This document shows positions 1-12,072 of a stretch of DNA of 64,000 bases, piece after piece. Positions within the stretch are counted from its first letter, which is position 1, and each line of letters opens with the position of its first letter. The stretch is taken from the NCBI GenBank assembly GCA_902806575.1, contig CADCXD010000011.1, positions 124,001-188,000 on the forward strand. The letters run 5' to 3'. The stretch comes from Jackrogersella multiformis (Eukaryota; Ascomycota; Sordariomycetes; Xylariales; Hypoxylaceae). The position numbers and the translations under genes were made by a program. The notes under the pieces are model-generated. The model was not told the DNA's origin, did not search any database, and saw nothing but the letters and a program-made list of their open reading frames with translations.

Positions 1-1187
1 GCTGTCTACCTTGGAGTAGCAATATTTTCCAGGGGCTAACGTTAAGAAGGAACCTAACTGATTGGTTACAATATCTCATAATGTTGTTCCTTAAAGAAAG
101 GCATAGTTAACTCACAAAGATCTTTATGTGTGTATATCAATAGAATTACAAGGTCTTTATACTTGCAATATTCCTCGTCTGTCATCTCGATTCCAACGTC
201 AACCTAGGTAGATATCTCTAAGAGCTATAATAACGCGAGGGGAAGGTTTTGGGGCGTGGTATGTAAAATTAAGATAGCTCCGTGACAGTATTATGAATTA
301 TGACATATCTTAGGCACGTTGGATACTTTAGGTTCATTTCTTGCCAACTGGGATGGATTTGAAGCAATTCTTATAAGTCCCTTAACCGCACAACTTCCTG
401 TATTAATGATTAGATCGAGCAAAGACGAGTAGCGTCCAAGTAGACGTTTCTAAACGCAGCGGTAGAATATGCCACCCGAAATTCTCTTCTCGAAACTATC
501 CAGATAAATACACTATTACCTTCAACAAACGCAATGCATACCGGTAGGTGCTTAGTAAATTAATTGCGCCTCGGAAAATTTTCACTGGCAGCAACTAGGT
601 TAATTCATCTTGAAGGTGGATCAATTCATGATCTGGTCGGACTAGCTTATATCAGTGGAGCCTCAGTAGTAGTTATATCTTCCTTCTAGGACAATGATTA
701 TTCATCCTTAAAAATCGGACAAAGATTACAATATAATAAAGATTTCATTGAAATAAGGCAACAGTTGTGATTCTTGTATTAGTGATTCTTTTGTTTCATA
801 ATAGTGGTGTTTTCTGTGTTGGCATCTTTTTCGCATCTTTTTCTTAAGAAAGCAATATTCTAGGGGTTAGCTTCGTGTATCTAGGTATCAACCTTTTAAA
901 TCTTCATAAAACTACACCAAGCTATAGATGAATAGATGAATAAAAAGAGAGATGTATATTTCAAGTAACCGTGTAAAATTGAGCAAGAACCCCCCTAATG
1001 AAAAGACACCAAATATGATTGGCCAATCCAATAGTGCACGGACCACATTATGATCAAGGAGATATGCGGTTGAGATTCAAGCAGTGAATCCCTCGACCAA
1101 TAGAAAGCTAGGATGGACCCATCTCGAAGATTCTTAGTTAAACCCCAATATCGGGCCTGACCTTCACAGCAGAACAGTCCTGCTTAG
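1..1187. other. Intergenic, no gene seen
   Basis: This stretch is AT-rich and has stops in all frames. It holds one CCTAGGTA palindrome (203-210). No coding region, tRNA or repeat boundary could be supported. The last 100 bases lead into the tRNA gene at 1188. Confidence 0.6.
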
Positions 1188-1290
1188 GGCAAGATGGCCG
1201 AGTTGGTCCATGGCGCGAGGTTAAGGTCTCCAATCTTAACACGATTTCCTCGTGGGGAAACCCTCGTGGGTTCGAATCCCACTCTTGTCA
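1188..1290 (+). tRNA. tRNA-Leu(AAG) with a 20-nt intron
   Basis: A type II tRNA gene folds fully. The 7-bp acceptor stem pairs GGCAAGA (1188-1194) with TCTTGTC (1283-1289), followed by discriminator A1290. The D-arm GCC/GGC follows. The anticodon stem pairs CGAGG (1216-1220) with CCTCG (1248-1252). The anticodon AAG is at 1223-1225 with U33 before and G37 after. An intron lies at 1227-1246, directly 3' of position 37, the canonical eukaryotic place. The variable arm is a GGG/CCC hairpin. The T-arm is GTGGG-TTCGAAT-CCCAC (1266-1282). Long variable arm, A73 and anticodon all agree with leucine. The mature tRNA would be 83 nt before CCA addition. Confidence 0.95.
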
Positions 1291-1905
1291 CAATTTACTT
1301 TTTGATTTTTCGTTCATTTTTGGTGTCCTTTTTTAGACCCTACCAGTTTACCGGGGACGACCCCACTGATGACGCGACATGTATGAGAACCCTGAAGCTT
1401 ACAAGGAGATTCAAGCCTGTGGTGTGAATTTCCGTGATACCCTGGAGATGCATCCTATTTTGTGCATAGCAACAACGGTGTACAGATCTGTACTTCGTAT
1501 AATAATTATACTTTAACGTTACTATGTTGGTGAACTTTGTCAAGTTTTGACGGGGAAATCGAGGCCTTGGTTTAAGACTGACAATATCGCCCCGGTCGTT
1601 AGGTGGTCCCGGTTAGGCAGCAGGGTCCCGGTAGGATTTAGATAGGTAATAGGACTCAGGAAATGGGAAGGTTCCAAGGATCTCCATATTCAGTCTCAGC
1701 TGCCTCAGCTGAGGATTCTTAATTAAAACAACTAACATTTTAACAATTGAGGGGTCAAATTCATTTCTCCTACCTACATACATCTGTGACCTTAAACCTA
1801 CCTAGGTAGCTGAAGGTTCATCATTACCTGGATAGGACCTCTGTCTCAACTTTCAATTGCCATCCGATTCCAGTTCTTACATACCTAGGTACATACCTGA
1901 GTACA
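1291..1905. other. Intergenic; promoter side of the next gene
   Basis: No supported gene. A CCTAGGTA unit inside an ACCTACCTAGGTAG string lies at about 1796-1809, and another at 1883-1890 only 16 bases before the ATG at 1906, so it is probably in the 5' leader. The T-rich stretch right after the tRNA (from about 1298) fits a pol III terminator. Confidence 0.5.
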
Positions 1906-3120
1906 ATGGGTAAACCTTCAAGTCCTTCGACCAGCAAGAAGGCTGCAAGTGATGCCGTGTCATTGCGCACCAACCCGGGCGAAAGCTCGAGAGAAAATTA
2001 CGACAACAGCGATGACTTCGACGCACCCCAGATCGATGTCGACGACTTACCACCAAACTACAGCGAAGCCGCATCGTTGCTCCCACCCACCTTCGCATCG
2101 ATGCCTACGACGACCGCCGTCACGATGGCTACGAATCCGATTGTAGATGATGCCACATCCTACACCGACTCGACTACTGGCTCTCAGTACTGGATATCTA
2201 AGACTCTTGAATACCCGGATGCGCTCGAGTCGCACATTCAACAGCTTGCTACCATCCCACCGCGACCGTACATTAGTCTTGTGGGAACACACTCTGAAAC
2301 AACAAAGGACAGCAAGGGAAAAACCGAGAAGAATATCGTCACGGATTTCGACGTATCGGTCGAGTTAACCCCCTACCTGTACTATGATGCCCAGTACCGC
2401 AAATCGTGGTCCTATCTGCGGACCGTGGAGAATGGCGAGAAAACAAAACGTGGCACGATACTTCGGAAACGCGCTCCGGGCACGAATCAGAGCATTGAGG
2501 TTGGTGGCAACCCGAAGCCGACGCTCCGGGAGTGGTGTCATCGGTGCGCCGCCAGCCACGCCGGCTTGAAAGTCTTCGCCCTTTCACGGACGATGGTGGG
2601 GTTCGACGAGGAACATGTCAAGGGACAACTACGGACTCTGATAAACAATACAAACTACCGCGGCCATCTCAAGGTAGAAATCGTGACCAAGCATGCGTTG
2701 GTCGAGTGCTACAACGAGGCAAAGATAAACCACTGGCGTCTGACTAGCTGGATTCAGATGTTGTTCATGTGCACTCTCCTGTTTATCTTCACTTGGCCTT
2801 ACTTGTGGCTGCGGACGAAGAGATGGGAGGTTGTCGTCGCCGAGTGGCCCTTCTCGAGGAAGAACGACCGCGGCGAGACGGAATACACGACCATCAGTGA
2901 GGACCAGTGGTATAACTTGTGGGCACGTGCCATCTGCACAGCCGTAGTCGAGAAGCGACAGAAGGTGTTGGATCAGTCGGACCTGAGACGAGCAGAGGAG
3001 CCCGCGCCGGCGTTCGGGTCCGGCAATTCGACCGTCGATGGGGCACTTGGTATTTTTAGGGCCGGCGTCAGTGCCATGAACGAGGTGAACCGGCATTTAG
3101 GTTGGGGCTACGACTGTTAG
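1906..3120 (+). CDS. Conserved fungal protein with one membrane span, function unknown
   Basis: A single uninterrupted exon encodes 404 residues, starting at an ATG with A at -3. The first ~90 residues are Ser/Thr/Asp/Pro-rich and look disordered. Residues ~90-270 look globular and include a Trp/Cys-containing stretch (REWCHRCAASHAG). One strongly hydrophobic segment at ~281-302 ends in WLRTKRWE, so a basic side follows the membrane. A short tail rich in Trp and Glu closes the protein. I recognise the general form as a widely conserved ascomycete protein of unknown role but cannot assign a family. There is no signal peptide, so it could be a tail-proximal membrane-anchored protein of the endomembrane system (inference). 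Confidence 0.75.
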   Translation: MGKPSSPSTSKKAASDAVSLRTNPGESSRENYDNSDDFDAPQIDVDDLPPNYSEAASLLPPTFASMPTTTAVTMATNPIVDDATSYTDSTTGSQYWISKTLEYPDALESHIQQLATIPPRPYISLVGTHSETTKDSKGKTEKNIVTDFDVSVELTPYLYYDAQYRKSWSYLRTVENGEKTKRGTILRKRAPGTNQSIEVGGNPKPTLREWCHRCAASHAGLKVFALSRTMVGFDEEHVKGQLRTLINNTNYRGHLKVEIVTKHALVECYNEAKINHWRLTSWIQMLFMCTLLFIFTWPYLWLRTKRWEVVVAEWPFSRKNDRGETEYTTISEDQWYNLWARAICTAVVEKRQKVLDQSDLRRAEEPAPAFGSGNSTVDGALGIFRAGVSAMNEVNRHLGWGYDC

Positions 3121-3505
3121 AAGCATTCGTCAAGGGTACAGCGTCGTCCGAGCTATCTAACCCAACATATAATCTATGCCATCGCTTTCCTTGGATTTGG
3201 TCTCTTATTAATAGAAACGTCTTTGTGGACGAGAGTATATATCGTCATTATTATCCTTGGAGCTAGATGTATGACGGTTCTTTTAGCTTAGTACATAGAT
3301 TTGGTAATTGAACAGTAATGAACACAGGGACCATTTACCCAAAACGGAAAATGGCTAAATCGGTTGTTAGTCATCCTCCTACCTACTACAATGATTTCTA
3401 ATAACTTGGTGATAGCGAGGACGAATATAAATAGGCAGTATTTTATGTATAAACAAATATGATATTATCTTGCAATATCTGCATGCAATTACCGTTCATA
3501 TCAAA
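3121..3505. other. Intergenic between two plus-strand genes
   Basis: No gene seen. It contains the 3' region of the upstream gene and the promoter/leader of the oxidoreductase. The start at 3506 (CAAAATGGC) was chosen because in-frame codons upstream begin with TTG, not ATG. Confidence 0.5.
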
Positions 3506-4684
3506 ATGGCTCCCATTCGTGTCGCGTTCGTTGGTCTCTCGTCTTCGGCAAAGACGTCTTGGGCTGCCGAGGGTCACTTGCCATATCTTCTATCCCCACG
3601 AGGGAGCCTCCACTACGAGATTGTGGCTCTCCTTAATTCAAGTGTCGTCGCTGCAGAGGCATCCCGAGAATATTTCGAACTCTCCTCAAACGTGAAGGCT
3701 TATGGCGATCCGGAAGCCCTAGCTTCAGACGCGGATGTCGACCTGGTTATCTGCTGCACCCGAGTGGACACCCACAGCTCAACGACGGGACCGTCTCTAA
3801 GGGCTGGAAAGGCTGTTTTCATAGAATGGCCTCTGGTCCAAGATTACAATGAAGCCGTTGCTCTAACCGAGAAGAAACGCCTAGACAATACTATAATCGG
3901 ACTCCAGGGGCGTGTCTCACCGATTGTCCTCAAGCTCAAAGAGATCCTCAATTCAGGACGCATAGGCCGGGTATTAAGCAGCGACATTCGCGCATACGGC
4001 AATCTTATGCGCAGAGATACGCTCTTCGAGGGCCTTTCCTACTTCGCGGATCGGAAAGTAGGCGGCAATCCTATCACCATTGCTTATGCGCATACTATCG
4101 ACTATGTACATGAAGTCCTTGGAGAGTTTTCAAAGTTCCAGAGCCGTATGCAGATCCAACGACAAGTCATGAAGATCGATAGAAAGGACGGTTCTCAGGT
4201 GAAGGAGACGCTGACTGACGTGCCGGATTTCCTAGCAATTCACGGGAAACTGGCTAAAGGGAAGGTAGACATTGCGGAGGATGCCACGTTATCCTTTACT
4301 TACAGGAGTGGGCCGCAATTCAAAGGGACTCCGGGTTTCGTCTGGACCATCAACGGCGAGCTAGGCGAGATTATGGTGACGGCTAACGGCGCATATGTGC
4401 ATTCTGACTCCTACAAGGAGCCAATTGAAATCAAGATACACGACCATGCTTTGGATGAAGTAGTTACCGTAGGATGGGACTGGAAAGACTGGCAGAAAGA
4501 GCTCCCATACCGTTCTCGGATCGTAGCAGAGCTGTATGAGAGATACGCGTATTGGTGGGAGAACGGTAAGCCAGCTGGTGATCTTCCCAAGGGTCAGGAT
4601 TGGCCCCGTCTCCACGATGGGGTCGTGAGGATGAGGGAGTTGGATATGGTCTTCAAGCAATACGATGCGCAGAAGAATGTGTGA
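3506..4684 (+). CDS. Gfo/Idh/MocA-family oxidoreductase, Gal80-like
   Basis: An intronless gene for 392 residues. The N-terminus IRVAFVGLSSSAKTSWAAEG is a Rossmann dinucleotide-binding fold in which the GxGxxG loop is relaxed to GLSSSAK, as in fungal Gal80-type members. The VFIEWPL stretch near residue 105 replaces the EKP motif of sugar dehydrogenases by EWP, again as in Gal80-like proteins. The C-terminal half has the expected beta-sheet substrate domain. Family members either oxidise sugars or cyclitols with NAD(P) or, like yeast Gal80, bind NADP as a sensor. Loss of the Lys of EKP argues against ordinary dehydrogenase chemistry here (inference). No sugar-pathway partner lies nearby. Confidence 0.85.
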   Translation: MAPIRVAFVGLSSSAKTSWAAEGHLPYLLSPRGSLHYEIVALLNSSVVAAEASREYFELSSNVKAYGDPEALASDADVDLVICCTRVDTHSSTTGPSLRAGKAVFIEWPLVQDYNEAVALTEKKRLDNTIIGLQGRVSPIVLKLKEILNSGRIGRVLSSDIRAYGNLMRRDTLFEGLSYFADRKVGGNPITIAYAHTIDYVHEVLGEFSKFQSRMQIQRQVMKIDRKDGSQVKETLTDVPDFLAIHGKLAKGKVDIAEDATLSFTYRSGPQFKGTPGFVWTINGELGEIMVTANGAYVHSDSYKEPIEIKIHDHALDEVVTVGWDWKDWQKELPYRSRIVAELYERYAYWWENGKPAGDLPKGQDWPRLHDGVVRMRELDMVFKQYDAQKNV

Positions 4685-6556
4685 ATTGATAGAAACAGGG
4701 GTATCAGTGAGTTTAAGTCTAGGTATTAATTCTTATTAGTACTGTTAACTGACTGTTAATAGTACTGTATCTTCCTTTGCTTCCTCTGATAGCAACTTGA
4801 TAACAGTTCACCGATTCCTGCGTGTCTTCGTCACATTCCGAATTCCCGTTATCTATTGTCTTGTAAAATGGACAAAATTCGGAAAACCGGAGTTTTAATA
4901 CTTAACTTGGATATCTCAGCTCTGTCTCAAATGAGTCTCTGAATATCCGGGTAAGCCTGGGATGTTAGCGAGTAGGTTCGAATCCGATCCGTGCTATTGG
5001 TATCTTTGTTATGCTCCTTATCTCGATAAAGCGGCACCGGTAAACTACCCAGGTATTTACAGCAATCCTAGTGGCTACCGAGGCATAGTTATTAATTTAG
5101 TAATGAATCTAGTTATTACCCCAGCTGCCCAGGTAGTTATCGGAATTGCATCGTAGCGACTCTATTATTAACCAATGTCTTTGATTTGATAAGAATATGG
5201 TAATCGGGTTATTCTTCCGTCTTAAGCATGAATGACGAATCCGGGGCTATTCAGGGCTATTTGCATTTTGGGTTTCTACGTCATAGCTACCTAGGTAGGT
5301 ACTGCGTCTTGTCAACTGGAGCTTGGTACTATGTACAGCCGAGTCTCTGAGGTCGTGTTTGTATTACTTATTAATACCTATCCTAGGTGGTCTAAAAGTG
5401 AAACAAGACTATCCCCAATGCTTGCTTAGAAAGTCCTTGACCGAATCTGGAATAGGAGTCTCGCGTCCTAACGTGACAAGCCTATATTGCCACTAATGCA
5501 GCGAATACGTGGAATTCCCAGATTTAATTAATTGGGGGTACATAATAGTAAATCCAGGTACCCTAGGTAACTATAAGATAAGCACCTAGGGGTATCAAAA
5601 TGGTTGATTGATCTGCCTGAGGTATCCAGTTGACTATGCCGACTAGATCGGTAGGCCGAAGAAAAGTCGGGGCTTAGTGGCTTCGGCCCCGGCGTCGTTT
5701 AGCCCCCCCTAAGGCGGAAGCGGTTCTAATCATTACACGCTATTGGTCCAAATACCCGTTAAAGAAGAAGGGCCGAGAGAAGTCTGTACTCGTCGATCTT
5801 CCAAAGTCGAAGATTTCTTCATGCAAGATCTATTGGTGAATTAGTTGTGCAGCGTCGAATTTTAGGTTTAATTTATCCAATAATGTTTGCAATCGGTACT
5901 TTAATTGCTTAGGTACGCTACTTATAAATGTTATCTACGCCTTACGAGTTCCCAGGTTGTTTGCGACTTAGACCGAGCTCTTATCTCTACGTAACACAGA
6001 TAGGGACAAGGGTGCCTATCAGGAACACGGCGTCCCCGGCTAGCTGCACGTGTGACGCTAACCGCGACAAGGCAGGCCAAGGCAAGGTTGATCCTAGGTT
6101 ATCTAGGCCTTACAAGGGGCGATTATAAGCTGGTCTGCTGAAGGCGCGGGTGACCCTCAGCTATATCAGCCTGCAGGGTTTTCTTTCCTAAGCATTTCTT
6201 CACTAAGCTAAGTAGCCGCAATTACTTTTTGCGACTCTTTCCCGTTTGCTTTTCTCTTCTGTCGCTTTTCGTACTTCCAACTTAATTTCTTGGCTTTAAC
6301 GAGAGTTTCTGTTCGAATAGCAACATCTAAACCAATACCTAATCACTGTATCTAACAACAGCCCTATGGATCGGAAAACTCAACTATCGTTATAACCATT
6401 ATATTCTTCCCTTCTCTTCTCTCCTCTCCTCTTACCTACAGTGTTGTGGCGTTCCTAAACGACACTCACTTTGCCTAGTCGCGTGATAACATCTCAAAAA
6501 CGCAACATCGCAACTTCACCAGTGTTGTGCTGTGCTGTGCTGAACGACTTGAAACG
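4685..6556. other. Intergenic, 1.9 kb, no supported gene
   Basis: Short ORFs (4962-5156, 5928-6128) lack homology I recognise and look random. CCTAGG-type palindromes occur near 5289, 5383, 5565 and 6090. A B-box-like GGTTCGAATCC at 4975-4985 has no foldable tRNA around it. A pyrimidine-rich tract (about 6408-6440) and a CT-rich leader precede the permease start, a usual feature of expressed fungal promoters. Confidence 0.5.
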
Positions 6557-8309
6557 ATGACAGACCACGATATGAAGAAGCCGGTGCTCAACAACGGCGA
6601 TGCCTTCCGCGCCGAATCTGGCGAAGCTGAGGAGGGATCGGCCAACCAGCTACTGGCATCCCTTGGTTATACTCCCGAAATGAAACGAAACCGGTCGACT
6701 CTTCAGGTCGCATTTATGTCCTTTGTTCTAGCATCGATCCCCTATGGTTTGGCTACAACTATGTACTACCCCTTAATTGGAGGCGGTCCGGTCAACATCA
6801 TCTGGGGATGGGTCGCCGTGTCGGCTATTATCGTCTGCGTAGCTGCGTCCCTGGGCGAAATCACGAGCGTGTATCCCACGGCTGGAGGTGTATACTATCA
6901 GACTTTCATGCTAGCATCTCCCAGTTGGCGTCGTGTTGCCGCCTGGACCTGTGGCTGGCTATATCTTGTTGGTAACGTTACGATAACCTTGGCTGTCAAC
7001 TTTGGCACGACCTTGTTCTTGGTTGGATGTATCAATGTCTTCGAGACGGAGGATGGCGAGGGAATATTCGCCGGCGAGCCTTACCAGGTCTTCCTTATCT
7101 TCTTGGCCATTACGATATTGTGCAATGCCGTTTCATCTCTGTGCAATAAATGGCTTCCCATCCTTGATGTAAGATATACAACCCTAAATTTTACCCAACT
7201 AACTTTTTATATTGTTGTAAATGCTGAAATTTTCGGTTGCTAGACTTTCGCAATTTTTTGGACCTTCGCCGGCGTTATTGCTATTATGGTCTGCGTCTTA
7301 GCTATTGCCAAAGAGGGTCGCCATGACGCGAATTGGGTTTTCACGCATTTCGAAGCCAATTCTGGATGGACCCCAGGTTGGTCGTTCGTTGTTGGTCTCC
7401 TACATGCCGCCTATGCCACCTCTTCTACTGGCATGATCATTTCGTACGTATCCGACTGTTATTTTCCCCCGTTCATTTTACTTACATCGTTTATAGGATG
7501 TGCGAAGAAGTACAAGCGCCAGCGACACAAGTCCCTAAGGCGATGGTGATGACAGTCTGCATCAACACTGTAGCTGGACTGATGTTTATGATTCCGTTGG
7601 TATTTGTTCTTCCTGATATACAGGGGCTCGTTCTGCTCTCGCAACCGGTCCCGGCCATTGTCAAGAGTGCTATTGGAAACTCAGGAGGCGCATTTGGTTT
7701 ACTCGTCCCGCTTCTCGTCCTAGCCATCATCTGCGGCATTGGCTGCACTACGGCTACTTCACGATGTGTTTACGCATTTGCTCGCGATGGCGCTATTCCC
7801 GGCTCGAAATATTGGAAGGTTATCAACCATAAGCTAGACGCTGTGCCGCTGAACGCCATGATGTTAAGCATGGTTGTCCAAATTATCCTGGGTGTCATCT
7901 ACTTCGGCTCGACCGCTGCCTTTAACGCCTTTTCGGGTGTAGGAGTGATCGCCCTTACGACTTCCTATGCCACGCCTATCGTGGTCAGTATGCTCAATGG
8001 CCGCCAAACTGTCCGCACCGGAAGCTTTTACTTGGGATCGCTTGGTTGGTTTTGCAACATCGTGGCAACTTGTAAGTTTACCCTACCTGACCGAGCCGGG
8101 CTCTTGTTCCGGCCGTTGTCTCCTTGGCTAACAATACTATAGGTTGGTCTCTACTGGCCATTCCGTTGTTCTGTATGCCCACCACCGTTCCGGTAACTGA
8201 TCCTACAACTATGAACTACGCCTCAGTCGTCTTCGTAGGATTCACCGCTATTGCGGTTGGTCATTACCTTGCCTGGGGAAGAAAGAACTATACTGGACCC
8301 CCGACGTGA
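6557..8309 (+). CDS. APC-superfamily amino acid/choline-type permease
   Basis: Four exons close in frame: 6557-7168, 7244-7443, 7497-8071 and 8143-8309, giving 517 residues. Introns are 75, 53 and 71 nt with GTAAGA, GTACGT and GTAAGT donors. The ATG at 6557 is used because upstream in-frame codons start with GTG. About 12 hydrophobic segments are visible. Motifs fit the fungal GABA/choline/polyamine permease group (Uga4/Hnm1-like): a hydrophilic N-tail, LASLGYTPEMKRNRS before TM1, GLATTMYYPLIGGGP in TM1, and SLGEITSVYPTAGGVYY in the TM2-TM3 region. The protein should import a small amine or amino acid across the plasma membrane; the substrate cannot be read from the sequence. Length is normal for the family. 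Confidence 0.9.
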
Positions 8310-8598
8310 TTTTCGAGGTTCTTTTTCGGCATTCTTCCAGCGTGGATGTGTCCTCGTCTGCTGGATGATCTGCCCTTATTTTTTCTTGGCGCCTTGTACT
8401 CGTTACTTTACTGTGATACCCGAGAAAATAGATCGTTGCATGGTGGGTGTTATACACGGACAAGGGGCCGTCATGATGTGTTGATAAGTTCAAAAGTTGA
8501 TATACAAAACAAGCTCTAGCGAGCACGGCATATATATACAAGAATAATCATTGCGCCAAAATCTAAGGCATCATATCAATAGATCTCCTAACTTTGTC
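8310..8598. other. Convergent 3' intergenic region
   Basis: Lies between the stop of the permease and the stop of the AA9 gene, which converge. Only 3' untranslated sequence is expected; no terminator signal beyond AT-rich stretches was identified. Confidence 0.5.
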
Positions 8599-9796
8599 TT
8601 AGCTACACTGCGAGTAATATTCGTTGAGCTTTTTGCAGGTGCCGCTCTAAAAAAAAAACAGTCAGCATATTGAACGGCGACGGGACGCACTAACTGAAGT
8701 GGAACTTACACCGCAAGTGGTACAACCGGTGAATCCGGACCCGCCACATTGATCATATAGGGCGCCTGAACACCCCGATCCAGCTCCGCTCGTGCTCGTC
8801 GCCTGAGCTGAAGTCGTCGTCACGATTGTAGTAGGAGCCCCGCTACCACTTCCAGCGGTGCTCGCCGCGCCCTTCCCGGCCGCACACGTGCTCGCGCAGC
8901 CGATGCACGGCGAGCCGGCGCTCTTTGTGGATCCACCCGAGTACACGGTCGGGCCCGGCGCAATATACGTGGACATCGCAGCATGGATGTCAACAAGAAT
9001 GCCGGGATCGCTCGCCTTGTACGCGCCCGGGAGCGACACGCCCGCCGGCTTGGCGGCGCCGCCCCCCGTGACGGAAAGCTGGAAGCACGTCATGTAGAAC
9101 TGGGCGCCGCCGCTCTGGCCGGCGGTGTGCAGGGCCAGCGCCTCGGCGCGCAGCAGGTAGTCGCCCGGCGCCAGGTCCGCCGGGATCGCCACGTCCATGC
9201 GCCCGCAGCACGTGTTGATGTCCTTGGTGCCCCAGTGGTCGTCGTCGCCCGACGCGCCCGCAGCGTTCTTGGCCCACGCGTCCCCGAAGATCTTGAACCA
9301 CGACGAGGCGGACCCGTCGGCGGACGCGGAGTCGGACACAGAGCTCATGTACGCTTGCACCGGCCCGTAGTGCGCGCCGCCGATGGCTTCCGTGTTGCAG
9401 GCGCGGTCGCCGGGTTGCTTTTTGGGTGGGGTGGTGGATTAGCTGGGGTGTATGGGGTGGGTGGAATGAGATGAGTGGGGGAGGCAAAGGGGTGCTTACT
9501 TGGTGGATCTCAACTGTTACTGTCGACCCTGCGGCTACACTGCATTTTCGTGAGACGGGCTTGGTGCCTGCGTTACATGCGATGTCTTTTGATGATACAT
9601 CTGTCACCGGGGAGTTAGATAAGGGTAATCTAGCGCATGAGGCTCCGTGCTAGGGGTGTCAGTATGGATCTGGTATCTTGGTGTACGGGATACTTATCAT
9701 ATCAACACCGTTTACCCAGAGGTCTTGGAAGGTCGCATGGCCTGCGACGTGGGTGACGCCTAAAGCCGCGACAGCTGTGAGTAGTGTCGATTTCAT
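8599..9796 (-). CDS. AA9 lytic polysaccharide monooxygenase with C-terminal CBM1
   Basis: Exons on the minus strand: 9796-9694, 9642-9500, 9417-8710 and 8646-8599, 333 residues. The signal peptide (MKSTLLTAVAALGVTHVAG) ends just before His20, which becomes the N-terminal His of the copper histidine brace. The second brace His is H98 (GGAHYGPV). The axial Tyr is Y190, with H179 and Q188 in the usual HTA...QFYMTC block. A Ser/Thr/Gly linker leads to a CBM1 at about 298-332 with CSGALYDQCGG, TGCTTC and NEYYSQC, completed only by splicing the last 63-nt intron. The enzyme oxidatively cleaves cellulose outside the cell using copper and H2O2/O2. The first intron (GTATCC donor) needs a GAG acceptor to give WVNGVDMITSCARLP; an alternative CTAG acceptor seven bases earlier does not restore that motif. 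Confidence 0.92.
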
Positions 9797-12070
9797 GATG
9801 GAATTATTAGTTTAGCCGTGTGGTATTAAGTGTGTAGGTAGATCACGATCATGCAATATAGAGCTAAGGACAGGCTGTTTGTAGATCGTGAAGATCAGAT
9901 CGGGTTACGCAATAGGTGATGCACGTCTTTATATATATATATCGATCCCTCAACTCCTCTCTACATATATCCCTTCCTTGCTATAACTGCCTAGGTATGC
10001 AGATGGTAGTATCTGAGTTCGCCCACCGCTTTGACCTGTTCATGGTTCGATGTCGAAAATTCTAGCTCCTCAGTTCGCGCATACCTATTCGCTCTCCCTG
10101 CGACTTCCAATTCCATGTGATCCGTCTCCCGGAGCTTGGAGGCCGTGTTGCCTAGCTCGCCTTAAGTAGCAGCTGAACCCCAGACAATTTACGATCATCC
10201 GCTTTAAGTCCTGTGGTTCGACAAGGGGAGGCATGAGACCGTTGGCAACCCGGTTCCGTTGATGGTACCCAAGTGGAAGGTCGACATACTATAAGAGAAA
10301 AGCTTGTCTGGCTGGACTAGGCTTGCGGTCAAAACTATTGGTTGTGTTCTAAATCCTGGGGTAGCGCGCGGTGGCATTCGAAATGGGAACGGCAATCTAT
10401 TTCCAGATTACCGGATTGGGCTGATGGGACTCAGTTCAGGTTGCAACGTGATGTCATGTAAATGTAAGGGGACTAGCTGAAGTTAGGTTAGGTGTTGTGG
10501 GATGGGAGCAGGGGTTGGGTTGAGATCAGGGGTATACTGGATTGCTTTCTGTTATTAGGAGGGTACCTACATTACCTAGGTAAGTAAGAATTTGATAAGG
10601 GGTTTCTTGAACTGCCATGATATAATGCCTATGATTACCTACATGTAGGTACTTCGTGCTTTTTACTTTTACTATAAACTCTATACAATAGTTATACTTT
10701 ATCCACTCAGAAGTATTCCTAAGCTGAAACTTAAGGTTCCTTTTGTGTCCTAATAATTATACCATCCATTGTATTAAGCCAGGATCATCATAATAATAAA
10801 TTTTCAATACTCGGGAAGGAATATCTAGGCAAAGAGAAGATTTTCAATGGTATTTAAGTTATTAGGCGAGCCATTGGGTTAACCTAGTATATGTAGATGG
10901 TAATAGTCTCTAGATGTGCAGGTAAAAGTCACGATGAGATTCCATGTCTTACAACTCTGAGACTGAAAGTACCTACCTAGGCAGGTGGGTAGTTATGCTA
11001 TTCTCACACCTCCTTACTTAGCAGCTTATAATTATGAAGATTAACCCATTTACACTTGCATTCTTATTCATTATCAGTTTGATTGTGCACATATTTGACC
11101 AGATTATTAACAACCTTAGAGCAATATACATGCCTGAGTACATAGAATACCAAATCGTAGGACATACAACAGTTGAATGAAGCTACAATCTGGTTTCACA
11201 TACGAAGAGAGCATAGAAGAAAGAACGGGCAACTTGATAATGTTACACATCTAATTAGCATGGAATGCTTTAAGGTTCGAGTAAAACAGGTATATTGAGC
11301 GTCAATTCATTTTTAGGAAAGGGCCGCATGAGTAGAAGATGATAGGCTCTGCAATAAGCTCATAGCTTAGCTCATAGCTTCGCGAATGAGGTCATGGCTT
11401 AGCTTGAGAAAGAGCTGTCTGCTCTTTATGATAATCAAGTCCTAAGGATATTAGCTGAAGCTCTGCCGTAGCAATAGAACTTAAACTAAGATTAATCAAG
11501 CTGTTATCAACCCATGAGAGTGTCTAATAAATGGTAGCTCTGCGTCTAAAGAGCAGAACGGCATAGCCGTTCTATACAATACCCTTATCATTAACCTATG
11601 GACAAGAGAGACAACTGCGTCCAAGTAGCAGAATATTTATCCAGGCATTCCTATTTGACAACGCACATCTCACCCATTCTGGCCAATTCAATTATCAAAA
11701 TTTCCATCAAATCTTCTCAACAACTGTTATTATTAACTAATTATTGATAATGACCCTTAATAATACCTAATGGAAAAGGTATGGCCCAGCAATCTCTTTA
11801 CCGGAGGGGACGGTATATGGGATTATTTATATTACGACTCCGACTAGAGAGACGAGGGTACCAAATTATACCCGATAGACCCGACCAGTCTTATGACAAC
11901 GATGAACGCCAAAATACCGACCTTGGACCGTATCCAAAATGCAGGATATACAACTCCAAGGAAATCAACACCGTGAACTTGGACTCCTATAACACCTTGG
12001 GGGGAAAGGGTCTATAACTAGGTAGAGTGGAATCGGACACATGGTGGAAGCTCTTGAAGAAAGACTCAGA
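9797..12070. other. Gene-poor intergenic region leading into transposon relics
   Basis: The first ~170 bases are the AA9 promoter, with a TA-dinucleotide run at about 9931-9942 that can serve as a TATA region. The rest has no ORF with recognisable homology. CCTAGG-type palindromes appear near 9990, 10574 and 10975. From about 11.3 kb the sequence becomes patchy, with short purine-rich repeats of an 'AGCTCATAGCTTAGCTCATAG' kind at about 11355-11405. From about 11.78 kb it looks like decayed retroelement DNA. Confidence 0.45.
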
Positions 12071-12072
12071 AG

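Noticed and set aside
4920..4995. Candidate tRNA around a GGTTCGAATCC box
   Set aside because: The T-stem does not pair and no D-arm or acceptor stem can be formed.
8983..9474. 163-codon plus-strand frame over the AA9 gene
   Set aside because: It is the antisense shadow of a GC-rich gene with clear AA9 motifs on the other strand.
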